Origin: Paenibacillus selenitireducens
GTDB lineage: Bacteria; Bacillota; Bacilli; Paenibacillales; Paenibacillaceae
Assembly (NCBI RefSeq): GCF_002021565.1
Contig: NZ_MSZX01000005.1
Coordinates: 434,027 to 498,026, forward strand
Reading direction: 5' to 3'
Length of the DNA: 64,000 nucleotides
In this document: piece after piece, positions 8,724 through 17,326 of the stretch
How positions within the stretch are numbered: the stretch's first letter is position 1
Layout: each line of letters opens with the position of its first letter
Translations under genes and position numbers: made by a program
Notes under the pieces: model-generated
The model's input: the letters and a program-made list of their open reading frames with translations, nothing else
What the model was told of the DNA's origin: nothing
Database searches by the model: none

Positions 8724-9119
8724 ATGAAAAGTACAGTAGTAGGAACGATCGTTGTATTATTTACCGTTTCCTTGCTGGTTGGTTGTAATGATGCAAAAAA
8801 AACGGAAGCTGCAGAGTTGAAATTAGAGGGGAACTGGAAGCTTGTTGCCGGTTCCCAATCGCCAGCTTGCTTTTCCGAGATGAAATTTTTGAACAATCCA
8901 TATTCCAAAAGGAGCCCTATATCTGCTCATGAAACAACGGACAACTTTACCCAAATATGGTTCGGTGATTACGAGAAAGAAGGAAACGATATTCGGGTTA
9001 TATTGCACGAGCCCAAAGCAGAGCCTTTCATTATGGCCGCCGACCGCAACGGAAACGAATTAAAGCTTCAATACGAATGGAAATCAGCAGATTTAGTCTG
9101 CTCGTACCAGCCTGATTAA
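8724..9119 (+). CDS. Small lipoprotein of unknown function
   Basis: 131-residue protein with a lipoprotein signal: a charged start, hydrophobic core and LLVGC lipobox (Cys near residue 21), so it is membrane-anchored outside the cell. The mature part (GNWKLVAGSQSPACFSEM through YEWKSADLVCSYQPD) has two later cysteines that could form a disulfide and is about the size of a small lipocalin-like or META-like domain, though no family is recognised. The start is ATG 8724 because an upstream in-frame codon at 8670 would put hydrophilic residues before the signal. It is followed 35 bases later by a second lipoprotein gene on the same strand. Confidence 0.65.
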   Translation: MKSTVVGTIVVLFTVSLLVGCNDAKKTEAAELKLEGNWKLVAGSQSPACFSEMKFLNNPYSKRSPISAHETTDNFTQIWFGDYEKEGNDIRVILHEPKAEPFIMAADRNGNELKLQYEWKSADLVCSYQPD

Positions 9120-9154
9120 AAGGTATAAGAAGATTTTTAATTGGAGGTAAGTTG

Positions 9155-10567
9155 ATGATACGAAGATCTATCTTTATATTTGTAACATTAATCGTAATCC
9201 TTGCTGGTTGTAGTAATGAACCGGAAAAGAATTCCTCAAAAATTCAGAACCCAACAGATTCAAATCAAAGTAATGAACCAGAAAAGAATAGTAATGAACC
9301 AGAAAAGAATAGTAATGAACCAGAAAAGAATACTTCAAAAATCCAGACCCCATCCGATTCAAATCAACGTAAACCTCAAACCCCCTTAACAGATGAACAA
9401 ATATTAATGAAACCTCCAGGACGATTTGCGGGTTCTAACTTCGATGAACAGAAAGTTCAGGCGGTTCTGGATGAATTATCAACCGATTTGACAGCTGATC
9501 AATATGAGGAAGAACTACTCCTCCTATTGGCTGAAGACTATCGCCCTTACGTGTCCACTTTCCTTAATTTTGAATCCGAAGTTACAGTGAATAATCCACG
9601 ACCTAATGAAAAGGTTACATTACCCTCAAGTAGGAAGCTACATATTTCAATCTTACTTGATGCCAGCGGCAGCATGAAAGCAACGATTAATGGAAAATCA
9701 AAAATGGATTCTGCAAAAGAAGCTATTCAGAGCTTCACGGATAAATTACCCAAAAATGCAGAAGTATCTTTACGGGTTTATGGACATAAAGGAACAGGAA
9801 GTCAGAAAGATAAACAAGTATCCTGTAACAGTACAGAAGAAATCTTTCATGGTCAAGGTGAGCAGACAAATCAAATAAAAACGGTACTTCAAGATATAAA
9901 ACCAGCCGGATGGACACCAATTGCAAATGCTCTAAAATCTGTAAAACAAGATATTAATCCTGAGACAACCGATTCGATTGTATATGTGGTAAGTGACGGA
10001 ATTGAAACATGTGGAGGTAATCCAGCACAGATTGCAAAAGAACTCCATCAATCAAAAGTTAAGACAATTGTGAATATTATTGGTTTTGATGTGGATAAAG
10101 AAGGACAAAAACTGCTTCGACAGGTTGCTGCATCTGGTGGTGGAGAATTTACTTTCGTTGATAATGACGAAGCACTGAAAAATTATCTGAATAAAACGTA
10201 TGATAAATTACGAGGCGAGTGGACGATATGGAAAGAAAAAGGAGAAGGGCAGGCAAATATACAAAAAGAACAGAAACAGGGAACAATCAATAGCACTCAA
10301 GAAACAATGCAAGGTCTCGCGAACAAAGAAAATTCTAATCTGCTAGCAGCCCTTAAGTATCTAAAAACTAAAAAAGAGGATGATTTCCCCCATAGCGAGC
10401 TGTTAAAAAAGATTACTGAACGTAAGAATTTCGCATGGAATTATGCTCGCGATACAGGGAAGCGTTTGTACGCCGAAGTTTCTAAAAGTGGAAATCAGGT
10501 TTATGACGATATAAAGGATGAAGGAAATAAGAATATCGATGATTTGACTAATAAGAAAAATAATTAG
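9155..10567 (+). CDS. von Willebrand factor A domain lipoprotein
   Basis: 470-residue lipoprotein. The lipobox is LAGC near residue 19. A low-complexity linker of SNEPEKN repeats follows. A vWA domain (about 160-345) has an intact metal-ion-dependent adhesion site: DASGS at 169-173, T254 in GWTPIANAL, and D281 in VVSDGIETCGG. The C-terminal 120 residues are charged and helical. vWA lipoproteins of this kind bind protein partners at the cell surface. The start is ATG 9155 (GGAGG at 9143-9147); a TTG directly before it is less well spaced. The DNA is AT-rich compared with the toxin gene downstream. Confidence 0.8.
   Translation: MIRRSIFIFVTLIVILAGCSNEPEKNSSKIQNPTDSNQSNEPEKNSNEPEKNSNEPEKNTSKIQTPSDSNQRKPQTPLTDEQILMKPPGRFAGSNFDEQKVQAVLDELSTDLTADQYEEELLLLLAEDYRPYVSTFLNFESEVTVNNPRPNEKVTLPSSRKLHISILLDASGSMKATINGKSKMDSAKEAIQSFTDKLPKNAEVSLRVYGHKGTGSQKDKQVSCNSTEEIFHGQGEQTNQIKTVLQDIKPAGWTPIANALKSVKQDINPETTDSIVYVVSDGIETCGGNPAQIAKELHQSKVKTIVNIIGFDVDKEGQKLLRQVAASGGGEFTFVDNDEALKNYLNKTYDKLRGEWTIWKEKGEGQANIQKEQKQGTINSTQETMQGLANKENSNLLAALKYLKTKKEDDFPHSELLKKITERKNFAWNYARDTGKRLYAEVSKSGNQVYDDIKDEGNKNIDDLTNKKNN
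9212..9331 (+). repeat. 21-bp tandem repeats coding the SNEPEKN linker
   Basis: Three exact consecutive copies of a 21-bp unit lie at 9269-9331, and a fourth copy with one change lies at 9212-9232. They encode repeated SNEPEKN after the lipid anchor. Such repeats change number by slippage and so alter the length of the surface linker in frame. Confidence 0.85.
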
Positions 10568-10702
10568 CGGCTGAAGCGGAATGACTCGGTCATGCTTTTG
10601 AAAATGACGTGAACTGTCGCTTAAGGAGTTTACCAATCTCTCGCCAAGCAGGCGAGACGACCTGCTGGCGAAGAAATTGGATTAATTTCAATTCTATATT
10701 CC

Positions 10703-10876
10703 ATATTTGAATGTGATTTTGTCCACGGCGATGAATGCTTGATTCAAGCTGTAATGAAGGAAGCGGAAGAGAAAATGGAGTGGCATCTTCAAAAAACGAA
10801 ATTGGTGGACCTAGCCCAAAAGCAAATAAAAGTTTCACTTAATTATAGATATAAACAGTCTGTAATATCCGATTAA
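10703..10876 (+). pseudogene. C-terminal remnant of an Rrf2-family regulator
   Basis: The frame reads IFECDFVHGDECLIQAVMKE and continues to a stop at 10874. It is closely similar to the C-terminus of the intact Rrf2 regulator at 50470-50862 (FECNFVHGEECLIQAVMKE). The N-terminal DNA-binding half is missing. It lies directly before an MFS gene, a common layout for Rrf2-controlled exporters, so the cognate regulator has probably been lost. Confidence 0.75.
10844..10861 (+). promoter_or_regulatory. Candidate Rrf2 operator before MFS gene
   Basis: TATAGATATAAACAGTCT matches a site before the intact Rrf2 gene (50880-50897, reverse strand) at 15 of 18 positions and one before the thioredoxin-reductase-like gene (50405-50422) at 14 of 18. 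It includes a TATAAA that may be the -10 box. It lies 71 bases before the MFS start in the same orientation. Confidence 0.4.
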
Positions 10877-10932
10877 TAGAAGATGAGCGCCATGATTTAT
10901 CACAATAAATAGCCAAGGAGGCTTATTAATAA

Positions 10933-12294
10933 ATGAGCAAAACACAAAAAGTTATGTCGGATAACCCAAATCAGGCGGATCTTTGGCAGAACTACAGCGA
11001 TTCGCCGGAAAAACGGCAGAAGCTCCAGCGACGGACGTTGTTCATCGTCGTCCTTGCGCAAATTTTAGGCGGCGCGGGGCTTGCAGCAGGCGTCACCATT
11101 GGAGCGCTACTGGCACAAGACATGCTGGGGACGGACAGCTTTGCTGGCGTTCCCGCTGCACTCTTTACGCTTGGCTCGGCGGCTGCGGCACTTTTGATCG
11201 GACGGCTTTCACAACGTTTCGGCCGTCGCATGGGACTGGCGACAGGCTTCCTGACTGGCGGGATTGGCGCAGTCGGTGTCGTGCTTGCAGCCGTCATGTC
11301 GAGTATTCCGCTACTGTTTGTTTCATTGTTTATCTATGGTGCAGGCACAGCTTCCAACTTGCAGGCGCGGTATGCGGGCACCGATTTGGCCAAACCAACC
11401 CAGCGGGCAAAAGCGATCAGTATTATTATGACGTCTACCACGTTTGGGGCGGTTGCTGGTCCAAATCTAGTGGAGGTGATGGGACATTTTGCAGTTTCTA
11501 TCGGTGTTCCCCCTTTGGCGGGGCCGTTCCTACTTGCAGCGGCCGCTTTTATTCTTGCAGGTTTGGTGCTCCTGGCTTTTCTCCGTCCCGATCCTTTCCT
11601 TGTGGCTAAAGCCATTGCACGGGCACAGCTTGCGAATCAACAGTCTGGTGTGGAAGAGGAGCAGCCACAGGTAAACAATAACCGCCGAAAAATTGTGGTT
11701 GGGGCGGCGGTCATGATTTTAACTCACGTCGTTATGGTCGCCATTATGACCATGACCCCGGTTCACATGAAGCATCACGGGCATGCATTAGGGGATGTCG
11801 GGCTAGTCATCGGTATTCATATCGCGGCCATGTATCTGCCTTCGTTTATAACTGGGATTTTAGTAGATAAGTGGGGAAGGACGGTTATGGCTTATTCCTC
11901 GGGCGTCACACTGCTATTATCTGGGCTAATGGCTGCCTGGGTACCGGCCGATTCCATGGTGCTTCTCATTATTGCGCTGGCGCTGCTTGGTCTTGGTTGG
12001 AACTTCGGCTTGATTAGTGGGACTGCGATCATCGTGGATGCATCGGCAGTGGCTACTCGTGCCAAAACGCAAGGGTCAATTGACGTTTTGATTGCTTTGA
12101 CTGGCGCATCGGGCGGCGCACTGTCCGGTATGGTGGTTGCAAATTTCAGCTATGCCAGCCTCTCATTAGCCGGAGGGATTTTGTCCTTACTGCTAATCCC
12201 GGTGGTGATCTGGTCTCGCCGTCGACCAAGTGCTGGACAACGAAAGGAGAACCTGTCATTTGGACATCAAAAGTCAGTTGATAGGGACGTCTAG
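10933..12294 (+). CDS. MFS family transporter
   Basis: 453-residue major facilitator with a hydrophilic 35-residue N-terminus and about 12 membrane helices. The motif-A-like loop GRLSQRFGRRMG follows helix 2 (around 90-101), and a central loop (near 220-250) separates the two six-helix halves. It is probably a proton-driven drug or metabolite exporter, but the substrate is not predictable. ATG 10933 has CAAGGAGG at 10912-10919. The preceding DNA holds the tail of an Rrf2 regulator gene and a possible Rrf2 operator, so it was probably once controlled by redox or electrophile stress. Its GC content is higher than that of the vWA gene upstream. Confidence 0.85.
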   Translation: MSKTQKVMSDNPNQADLWQNYSDSPEKRQKLQRRTLFIVVLAQILGGAGLAAGVTIGALLAQDMLGTDSFAGVPAALFTLGSAAAALLIGRLSQRFGRRMGLATGFLTGGIGAVGVVLAAVMSSIPLLFVSLFIYGAGTASNLQARYAGTDLAKPTQRAKAISIIMTSTTFGAVAGPNLVEVMGHFAVSIGVPPLAGPFLLAAAAFILAGLVLLAFLRPDPFLVAKAIARAQLANQQSGVEEEQPQVNNNRRKIVVGAAVMILTHVVMVAIMTMTPVHMKHHGHALGDVGLVIGIHIAAMYLPSFITGILVDKWGRTVMAYSSGVTLLLSGLMAAWVPADSMVLLIIALALLGLGWNFGLISGTAIIVDASAVATRAKTQGSIDVLIALTGASGGALSGMVVANFSYASLSLAGGILSLLLIPVVIWSRRRPSAGQRKENLSFGHQKSVDRDV

Positions 12295-12472
12295 GTTTCG
12301 TGCAATTGATATGAAAGAGCTTGTTTGGGAAGCTGTGAATAATGCAGCGCATATCCAAGAGGCGATAGCAATATATATGCATACTATAGCAAATGAACTT
12401 GACTCAAACTCGCTAACGAAAAGATTAAGGGAAACTATTTTTCTAGAAATCAATTGAAAGGGGGCTTCATGT

Positions 12473-13093
12473 ATGTCACAAAACGTCATTCCCAGAGTTG
12501 CTGTACGCAGTACGGCTTTCGGAGTTCTCTTCATGGCGTTTTTCGGTACTTTGTGGGCGGGGATTGGAATTGGCGGACTACAGGGATGGGGGTTCCTCTG
12601 GCTTTTGATCCTATCTCTAATGATCGGCATCATGCTTCTTATTGGCGGAATGATATTGATAAAGGCATCCAGGGGATTATCGAATGAGATGTCGGAAGCG
12701 GATGCCCGTCGCTCGAAGCGAGTGGGTATGTGGTTCAGTGTTATTTACGGTCTAGAAGGCGCGTTGATCGGTGCTGCAAGCGCAATCTGCGACGCAACCA
12801 ATCACTTTGATTTGTTTTTTCCTGTGATGGGCCTTATTGTCGGCGCTCATTTCTTTCCTCTTGCGCATCTTTTCCGGGTCAGGACCCATTATATTGCGGG
12901 TTCGCTCCTGTGCCTGCTTGCGGCAATCACTTTGCTTATGGTGCCCGCGAGAGTTACCCTAGGGCATCATCAAATTGTGGCATGGTGGACATCTGTCGGC
13001 TTTGGCTCAGCCCTGATATTATGGGGAACAGGGGCAGCAGTTTGGCTTACAGGCCTTAGGCTACTGAAAAGGGCCCGGAATGGATTCAAATGA
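12473..13093 (+). CDS. Multi-pass membrane protein of unknown function
   Basis: 206 residues with about six hydrophobic helices (first ones near 13-30 and 38-62, last near 175-198) and a short charged loop (NEMSEADARRSKRVG, about 71-85). No catalytic motif is seen and I do not assign a family; the pattern resembles small DUF membrane proteins of Firmicutes. ATG 12473 has AAAGGGGG upstream at 12458-12465. It follows the MFS gene by about 180 bases on the same strand and ends just before a strong terminator, so the two may form one transcript. Confidence 0.65.
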   Translation: MSQNVIPRVAVRSTAFGVLFMAFFGTLWAGIGIGGLQGWGFLWLLILSLMIGIMLLIGGMILIKASRGLSNEMSEADARRSKRVGMWFSVIYGLEGALIGAASAICDATNHFDLFFPVMGLIVGAHFFPLAHLFRVRTHYIAGSLLCLLAAITLLMVPARVTLGHHQIVAWWTSVGFGSALILWGTGAAVWLTGLRLLKRARNGFK

Positions 13094-13114
13094 ATTCATA
13101 TCGAATCGCAAGGC

Positions 13115-13156
13115 GGAGACGACCCCGATTTGTTGTTGGGGTTTGTCTCCTTTTTT
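13115..13156 (+). terminator. Rho-independent terminator
   Basis: Stem GGAGAC..CCCC paired with GGGG..GTCTCC (13115-13150) is followed by TTTTTT. It ends the transcript of the membrane protein gene at 12473-13093. Confidence 0.85.
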
Positions 13157-13234
13157 GTATTCATTTTTGCTCATGGTTCCGAGGTTTCCCGGTTTTTTAT
13201 CGACATAATCATCAAGATTTGAGACCAGAGCCTT

Positions 13235-13263
13235 TTGCCACATTTTGTAAAAATGCCTATAAT
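13235..13263 (+). promoter_or_regulatory. Sigma-A promoter of the PrsW-toxin gene
   Basis: TTGCCA (13235-13240) and TATAAT (13258-13263) are separated by exactly 17 bases, in the gap between the terminator and the toxin gene. The leader to the GTG at 13440 would be about 170 bases. No operator is recognised. Confidence 0.6.
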
Positions 13264-13439
13264 ACTAGTATCCCGCGAGAAATAGGTTAGGTACATGTTG
13301 CGAGGTGTTACTCTATAACCTCCACTCCGATCGATCGGTGACCATGGTTTTCATGAACTCATTAATTACTCATGGCCAGACTGTCGTCAAGGGAGACGTC
13401 CCGCTCGCACGAGGTCGGCTTTTAAAGGAGGGGACCGTA

Positions 13440-15791
13440 GTGAATACGATCTGGTCCATTCGAACCGGGATTCGGGATTTCCTTGAGGCCATTTATCGAG
13501 CTTGCCAATCATGGATTGAGAAGTATCCGTTTATTAAAACGGTGTATACGATTTTTTCCTGGTTGTCGCTAATCATGTTTGTTTTAAGCTTGTTTTTCGT
13601 TAAAGAATCGCGTACCATGGTGGTTCAATATTTATGGTCGTTTTATGTGCTGCTGCAATTTTGGTTTCTGTGCCGAAGCAAAACGATGCCGTGGAAGTCA
13701 ATCGTTCCGTTCGTACTGGCAGGCGTTTTTCTTGTCGTACCGTTCACGACACTTACGGTAAATGCTCTCCACGTGCTTTTCGGCGGAAAAACTTCCGACA
13801 CTTGGTCCATTGCCGTGATCACGCCGATTTTCGAAGAGTTATGGAAGCTGCTTCCGCTCGGCATATTCCTGCTGTTCTCGCGTCGAGCTTCCGCTTTGAG
13901 CTTGAGCGACTACACGCTCATCGGCGCGGCGACCGGCGTCGGCTTCCAACTGATGGAGGAGCTTTCCCGAAGGTGGTTGAATCCCGGCAAGTTCGGCTAC
14001 AGCTATACATGGCTGGGCGGCGAAACGATCCATTGGGACTTTTTCTCGCTGTTTCCCGGGCATTTCGAAGAAAGTATGTTTCCGACGCTGATGACTGTCG
14101 GTCATCCCGTACATACCGCCATGATCGCGCTTGCGTGCGGAATTGCCTACCGGCTGCGGTCAAGACTGACGAAATGGGTTGTTCTGTTCCCGGCAATTAT
14201 TTTGCTTTGGTCCATCCTGGATCACGCGGCTTATAACGGTCAGCACCAGTTGCCGGGTTGGGTGTTCCGGCTTCATGATTGGACCGGCAGCGGTTATAAA
14301 ACTCAACCAGTCTTCCTGTTGATGTTGGCCGCATCGCTTTTTGCCGATTACTGGTCGCTGAACAAAATACGGAACCGCCTTCCGACGCTGCCGAACGAGC
14401 CGCTTCTGAATCCGTTTACCGAACTGTGGAATATGATCCGCTCTCTTTGTCTCGACCGGGGGAAATTTATATATTGGATTGGCTTTTACCGGGAGCGACG
14501 GGAGCTTGGATTTCATTTTCTTTATGGAAATGATGAAGCGGCCGGTAGACAGGAGCCTGTCCAGGATCGGGTGAAAGCTCTTTATCAAGCGCTAACCGGA
14601 CTCATTGTGATTCTGCTCGTGGTCGGTATGTTCGCAGGCATCGGGGCACACACGAGCGGAGGAGAACCGGCATGTTTCGCCTGCATGTTCGACTCGCTGC
14701 AAGATTGGTGGGATCGGCTGGATTGGTATGAACAGGGTGCGATCCTGCTCGGGGCCCTTGCCTTGTCACTGCTGTTCGTCGGATTCTGGCCGGCTTTAGG
14801 CATCGCGATGACAGCGGCGAGCACCGCCGGGAGCGGACATGAGATTGCCGGTTATATCCGCGATCCGAAGAAGCTGCTGACTCCCGAAAATGCGCTTTCT
14901 GTCGCTATAAACATTGCGCTTAACCGAATCCCGTTTGGTAAAGTGCTAAAATGGGTGGGGAGTAAAGGGCATCACTATGTGCGTAAGATTCTGGATAAGC
15001 TTGGTTCCAGGAAGCCGGACATCCACGTTCCGGATAAACCGAAACCTCCGAAGAATGACGGTCCGGGTAAGCATCAGGAAGATCCCACGAAGCCGGATGA
15101 TAATCCCAAGAAGCCGGATGACAATCCCAAAAAGCCGGATGACAATCCCAAAAAGTCGGATGACGATCCCAAGAAGTCGGATGACAATCCCAAAAAGTCA
15201 GATGATAATCCCAAGAAGCAGGATGACAATCCCAAGAAGTCGGAAGACGATACGCCGAATAAGGATAAAGCCGATGAGGGGACGGAACAAGATAAGACCA
15301 TTGGCAACATGGTTAAGGTTAAAGATAAAACGGTATATACGAATCCAGCTGGAAATAAACTTACTTGGGTTGATCAACCTCCGAAAAATATTAATAGAGA
15401 TATTAACCATTTTTTAAATAGTAAAGACGTTGGTAAAGCAACTGAGGCTAAGGTTGCGGACTTTTTAAGAAAAGAAAGCGAAGTCACTGGGTATGCCCAA
15501 AAAGTTCTGAAGAGTACTGGTGAAGCTGCCGGTGATTTAGACGTCGTTACAAAAGATGCGATTATTGAAGTCAAAGCATCCATTAGATCGGTAAAAGTAG
15601 ATCAATTGAATAAATTTACTGATCCAACTCATGATTTATTTTTTAATCCGGAGAATAAAAAGGTTATTTTGTATATTGATAAGCCTTTGAGTAATTTAAG
15701 ATACGAACAACAAGCCATGCTGGAAACCATAAAATCTAAAGGTGTTACGATCGTTAACTCACTAGAGAAACTGAAGGAGGTTTTAAAATAA
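13440..15791 (+). CDS. Polymorphic-toxin-like protein: PrsW-type intramembrane protease + repeat linker + PD-(D/E)xK nuclease-like tip
   Basis: 783 residues. The N-terminal half is a multi-pass PrsW-family protease: EELWK (132-136), a second EE (173-174) after GVGFQLM, HPVH (222-225) in a helix, and DH (261-262). Two more membrane helices follow near 385-410 and 435-460. Residues 551-606 are eight KPDDNPK-type repeats. The C-terminal 130 residues hold GKATEAKVADFL and GDLDVV..IIEVKAS, that is D701-x8-E710-V-K712, the layout of a PD-(D/E)xK nuclease. The start is GTG 13440 because AAAGGAGGGG lies 7 bases upstream; an earlier in-frame GTG at 13305 has no ribosome site and adds hydrophilic residues. 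Base composition drops sharply at the linker-tip boundary, as when toxin tips are swapped. The next gene, one base away, is the likely immunity gene. Nuclease activity, target and delivery are inferred. Confidence 0.75.
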   Translation: MNTIWSIRTGIRDFLEAIYRACQSWIEKYPFIKTVYTIFSWLSLIMFVLSLFFVKESRTMVVQYLWSFYVLLQFWFLCRSKTMPWKSIVPFVLAGVFLVVPFTTLTVNALHVLFGGKTSDTWSIAVITPIFEELWKLLPLGIFLLFSRRASALSLSDYTLIGAATGVGFQLMEELSRRWLNPGKFGYSYTWLGGETIHWDFFSLFPGHFEESMFPTLMTVGHPVHTAMIALACGIAYRLRSRLTKWVVLFPAIILLWSILDHAAYNGQHQLPGWVFRLHDWTGSGYKTQPVFLLMLAASLFADYWSLNKIRNRLPTLPNEPLLNPFTELWNMIRSLCLDRGKFIYWIGFYRERRELGFHFLYGNDEAAGRQEPVQDRVKALYQALTGLIVILLVVGMFAGIGAHTSGGEPACFACMFDSLQDWWDRLDWYEQGAILLGALALSLLFVGFWPALGIAMTAASTAGSGHEIAGYIRDPKKLLTPENALSVAINIALNRIPFGKVLKWVGSKGHHYVRKILDKLGSRKPDIHVPDKPKPPKNDGPGKHQEDPTKPDDNPKKPDDNPKKPDDNPKKSDDDPKKSDDNPKKSDDNPKKQDDNPKKSEDDTPNKDKADEGTEQDKTIGNMVKVKDKTVYTNPAGNKLTWVDQPPKNINRDINHFLNSKDVGKATEAKVADFLRKESEVTGYAQKVLKSTGEAAGDLDVVTKDAIIEVKASIRSVKVDQLNKFTDPTHDLFFNPENKKVILYIDKPLSNLRYEQQAMLETIKSKGVTIVNSLEKLKEVLK
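15090..15257 (+). repeat. Eight 21-bp tandem repeats coding the KPDDNPK linker
   Basis: Eight consecutive 21-bp units (starting at 15090, 15111 and so on to 15237) encode KPDDNPK with K-to-S or Q variants. They join the membrane part to the nuclease-like tip and sit next to the composition change. In-frame repeats of this type can serve both as a flexible spacer and as a recombination point. Confidence 0.9.
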
Positions 15792-15792
15792 G

Positions 15793-16284
15793 ATGGGGAC
15801 TTCTGCTTTTATCTTAATGAACCAAAAAAAGTATACACCAGAACGTCTTTTAGCTGATTCCATCATCTCTGCTTTCCATGCGGATGTTATGCTGAATTTT
15901 CATAACAGTAAAAATTATGCCAGCAATGGACAATTCCTTTCTACGACATTGAATATTAGCGATAAGAATGTACGAGAAAGTAATGATTCGTTTATACTTT
16001 ATGTAGATGCATTGGATAATCCACATCTTGATTTTCTTTATTATGAGGATTTGGGTTTAGATTCCAATCTTAAACTGTATCAAGTAGGAACTATCGAAGA
16101 CGTTTATGGTGTTGAAGAGTTAGTATTTCGCTTTGTATATCATTATCTCAAATCTAATCCTGACAACTATTTTTGGGTTGCGGATTATGATTGGGTTTAC
16201 AGTTGGGAAGACATGCAAAAACTAAAATCTCTACCATTTGACTCAGAATGGTGTTATAAAAATCCGAAATTAAGTTTTGGATAA
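15793..16284 (+). CDS. Probable immunity protein for the PrsW-nuclease toxin
   Basis: 163 residues, acidic, rich in aromatic residues, with no signal peptide or membrane helix (for example ILYVDALDNPHLDFLYYEDL and YFWVADYDWVYSWEDM). I recognise no family. The case for immunity is context: ATG 15793 starts one base after the toxin stop, its AAGGAGG lies inside the toxin 3' end (15774-15780), the gene shares the AT-rich composition of the toxin tip rather than that of the toxin body, and small acidic cytosolic proteins are typical nuclease antidotes. It would bind and block the C-terminal domain in the producing cell. Confidence 0.6.
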   Translation: MGTSAFILMNQKKYTPERLLADSIISAFHADVMLNFHNSKNYASNGQFLSTTLNISDKNVRESNDSFILYVDALDNPHLDFLYYEDLGLDSNLKLYQVGTIEDVYGVEELVFRFVYHYLKSNPDNYFWVADYDWVYSWEDMQKLKSLPFDSEWCYKNPKLSFG

Positions 16285-16621
16285 TCATTTTAAGTAAATC
16301 GGAGTTTTTCGAATCAAACACTTGATAAACTTTCTAAGTCTTATTCCAACTTGAACGATAAGGAGGAATGAGCCTTTTTTGTGCGCCCAAAATCAAAAAC
16401 AATGGAACAACTCAATATGACTATTGGGACATATTCATGTGACAGTCATACATCTGACGAATATATTTCGCTTGTTCATGGGTACACATTGGCATTTGCA
16501 TGATGAGTAAAAGTAGGCATAATTTGATTTTTTGCTGGAACGATTATCATCGGCTGAATATAAGAGGGGCGAGTTGCATATTGCTATTTAGAGCCGAACG
16601 GTTCGATCAGCATACTTAAAA

Positions 16622-16801
16622 AGCGAGGTATCAAAAAACAACATTAGAGGATTTCAAGTCATTCGTGATGGGGAAGTATTGTGGGATGAGATTAAAGACT
16701 TAGGGTATGATGAATTATGGCTAAAGAAGCAGCTTTTATCACAATGTGTTTCAAATTACGATGAGGTTTTATTAGCCGAGTGGTTGGTAGTATTTGCATA
16801 A
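16622..16801 (+). pseudogene. Fragment resembling the C-terminal domain of DUF421/YetF membrane proteins
   Basis: The frame reads FQVIRDGEVLWDEIKDLGYD and then LKKQLLSQCVSNYDEVLLAEW to a stop at 16799. The ..DG.VL...L...G.D..WL..QL pattern recalls the cytoplasmic domain of YetF-type proteins. The membrane part and start codon are missing. The match is from memory of the family and weak. Confidence 0.3.
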
Positions 16802-17097
16802 AATATATTTGCGTCAATTATAAAAGAATTATGCAATTAGAAACTCTAAACTAAAGAAAAATCAACAAGGTCATTCATAAACACAAATAACGATGAGAAT
16901 ATACAGATTAGGATATAAAAACAGTAGTTAATAAAATGGTTTACGAGTGAAATGATAAATATAAGCAAGGAGTATGGCATAGCCGTACATTATGCAACTA
17001 GTTTAAGTTCAACGGACAGATCGGGTTTGACTTTTATTTAACCAATACTTATTCACAAAACCCGTATTTTGTACATATGTATTAAAGTTTGTATTAG

Positions 17098-17119
17098 CCC
17101 TTATTCTATAAGGGTTTTT
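17098..17119 (+). terminator. Small hairpin with T-run
   Basis: CCCTTAT-tct-ATAAGGG is followed by TTTTT. It is a possible terminator on the plus strand, but no gene upstream clearly uses it. Confidence 0.4.
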
Positions 17120-17259
17120 GAATGAATTGTCGGATGACAAGAACATACATCGTTTCCCGCGGCTCCCCTGTTTTAATGGATTTTTTGATAATTAAAAAAC
17201 CACCTTTCTGTTGTTTAGTTGTCTTTAAACGGCTAACCCACATGTATTGTTACGCTCGC

Positions 17260-17326
17260 TATCCCGCCCGTTAGTTTAACTCTGATAATAAGTTAGCATC
17301 ATCTTTTATGGGATAGTTACCTCATG
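17260..17326 (+). repeat. Dispersed 65-bp repeat, copy A
   Basis: Nearly identical to copies at 19441-19504 and 24064-24130. Conserved blocks are CGTTAGTTTAACTC, GCATCATCTTTTATG and GATAG.TACCTC. The ends carry short inverted CTATCCC and GGGATAG. All copies lie between genes. Confidence 0.8.

Noticed and set aside
9212-9331. CRISPR-like array in the vWA gene
   Set aside because: Same reason: spacerless coding repeats of a lipoprotein linker.
10590-10838. 82-codon minus-strand frame upstream of the MFS gene
   Set aside because: It overlaps the recognisable Rrf2 remnant on the plus strand. The segment QQVVSPAWREIGKLLKRQFT looked protein-like but matches nothing I know.
12230-12457. 75-codon frame overlapping the end of the MFS gene (possible start at 12311)
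   Set aside because: No ribosome site before either start, and the first third only mirrors the MFS coding sequence in another frame. The rest is too short to judge.
13634-14236. 200-codon frame inside the PrsW-toxin gene
   Set aside because: Arg-rich shadow of the high-GC body in another frame, without start signal. The PrsW frame has clear membrane helices and motifs.
15090-15257. CRISPR-like array
   Set aside because: The units are contiguous 21-bp copies without spacers and are in frame within a coding sequence.
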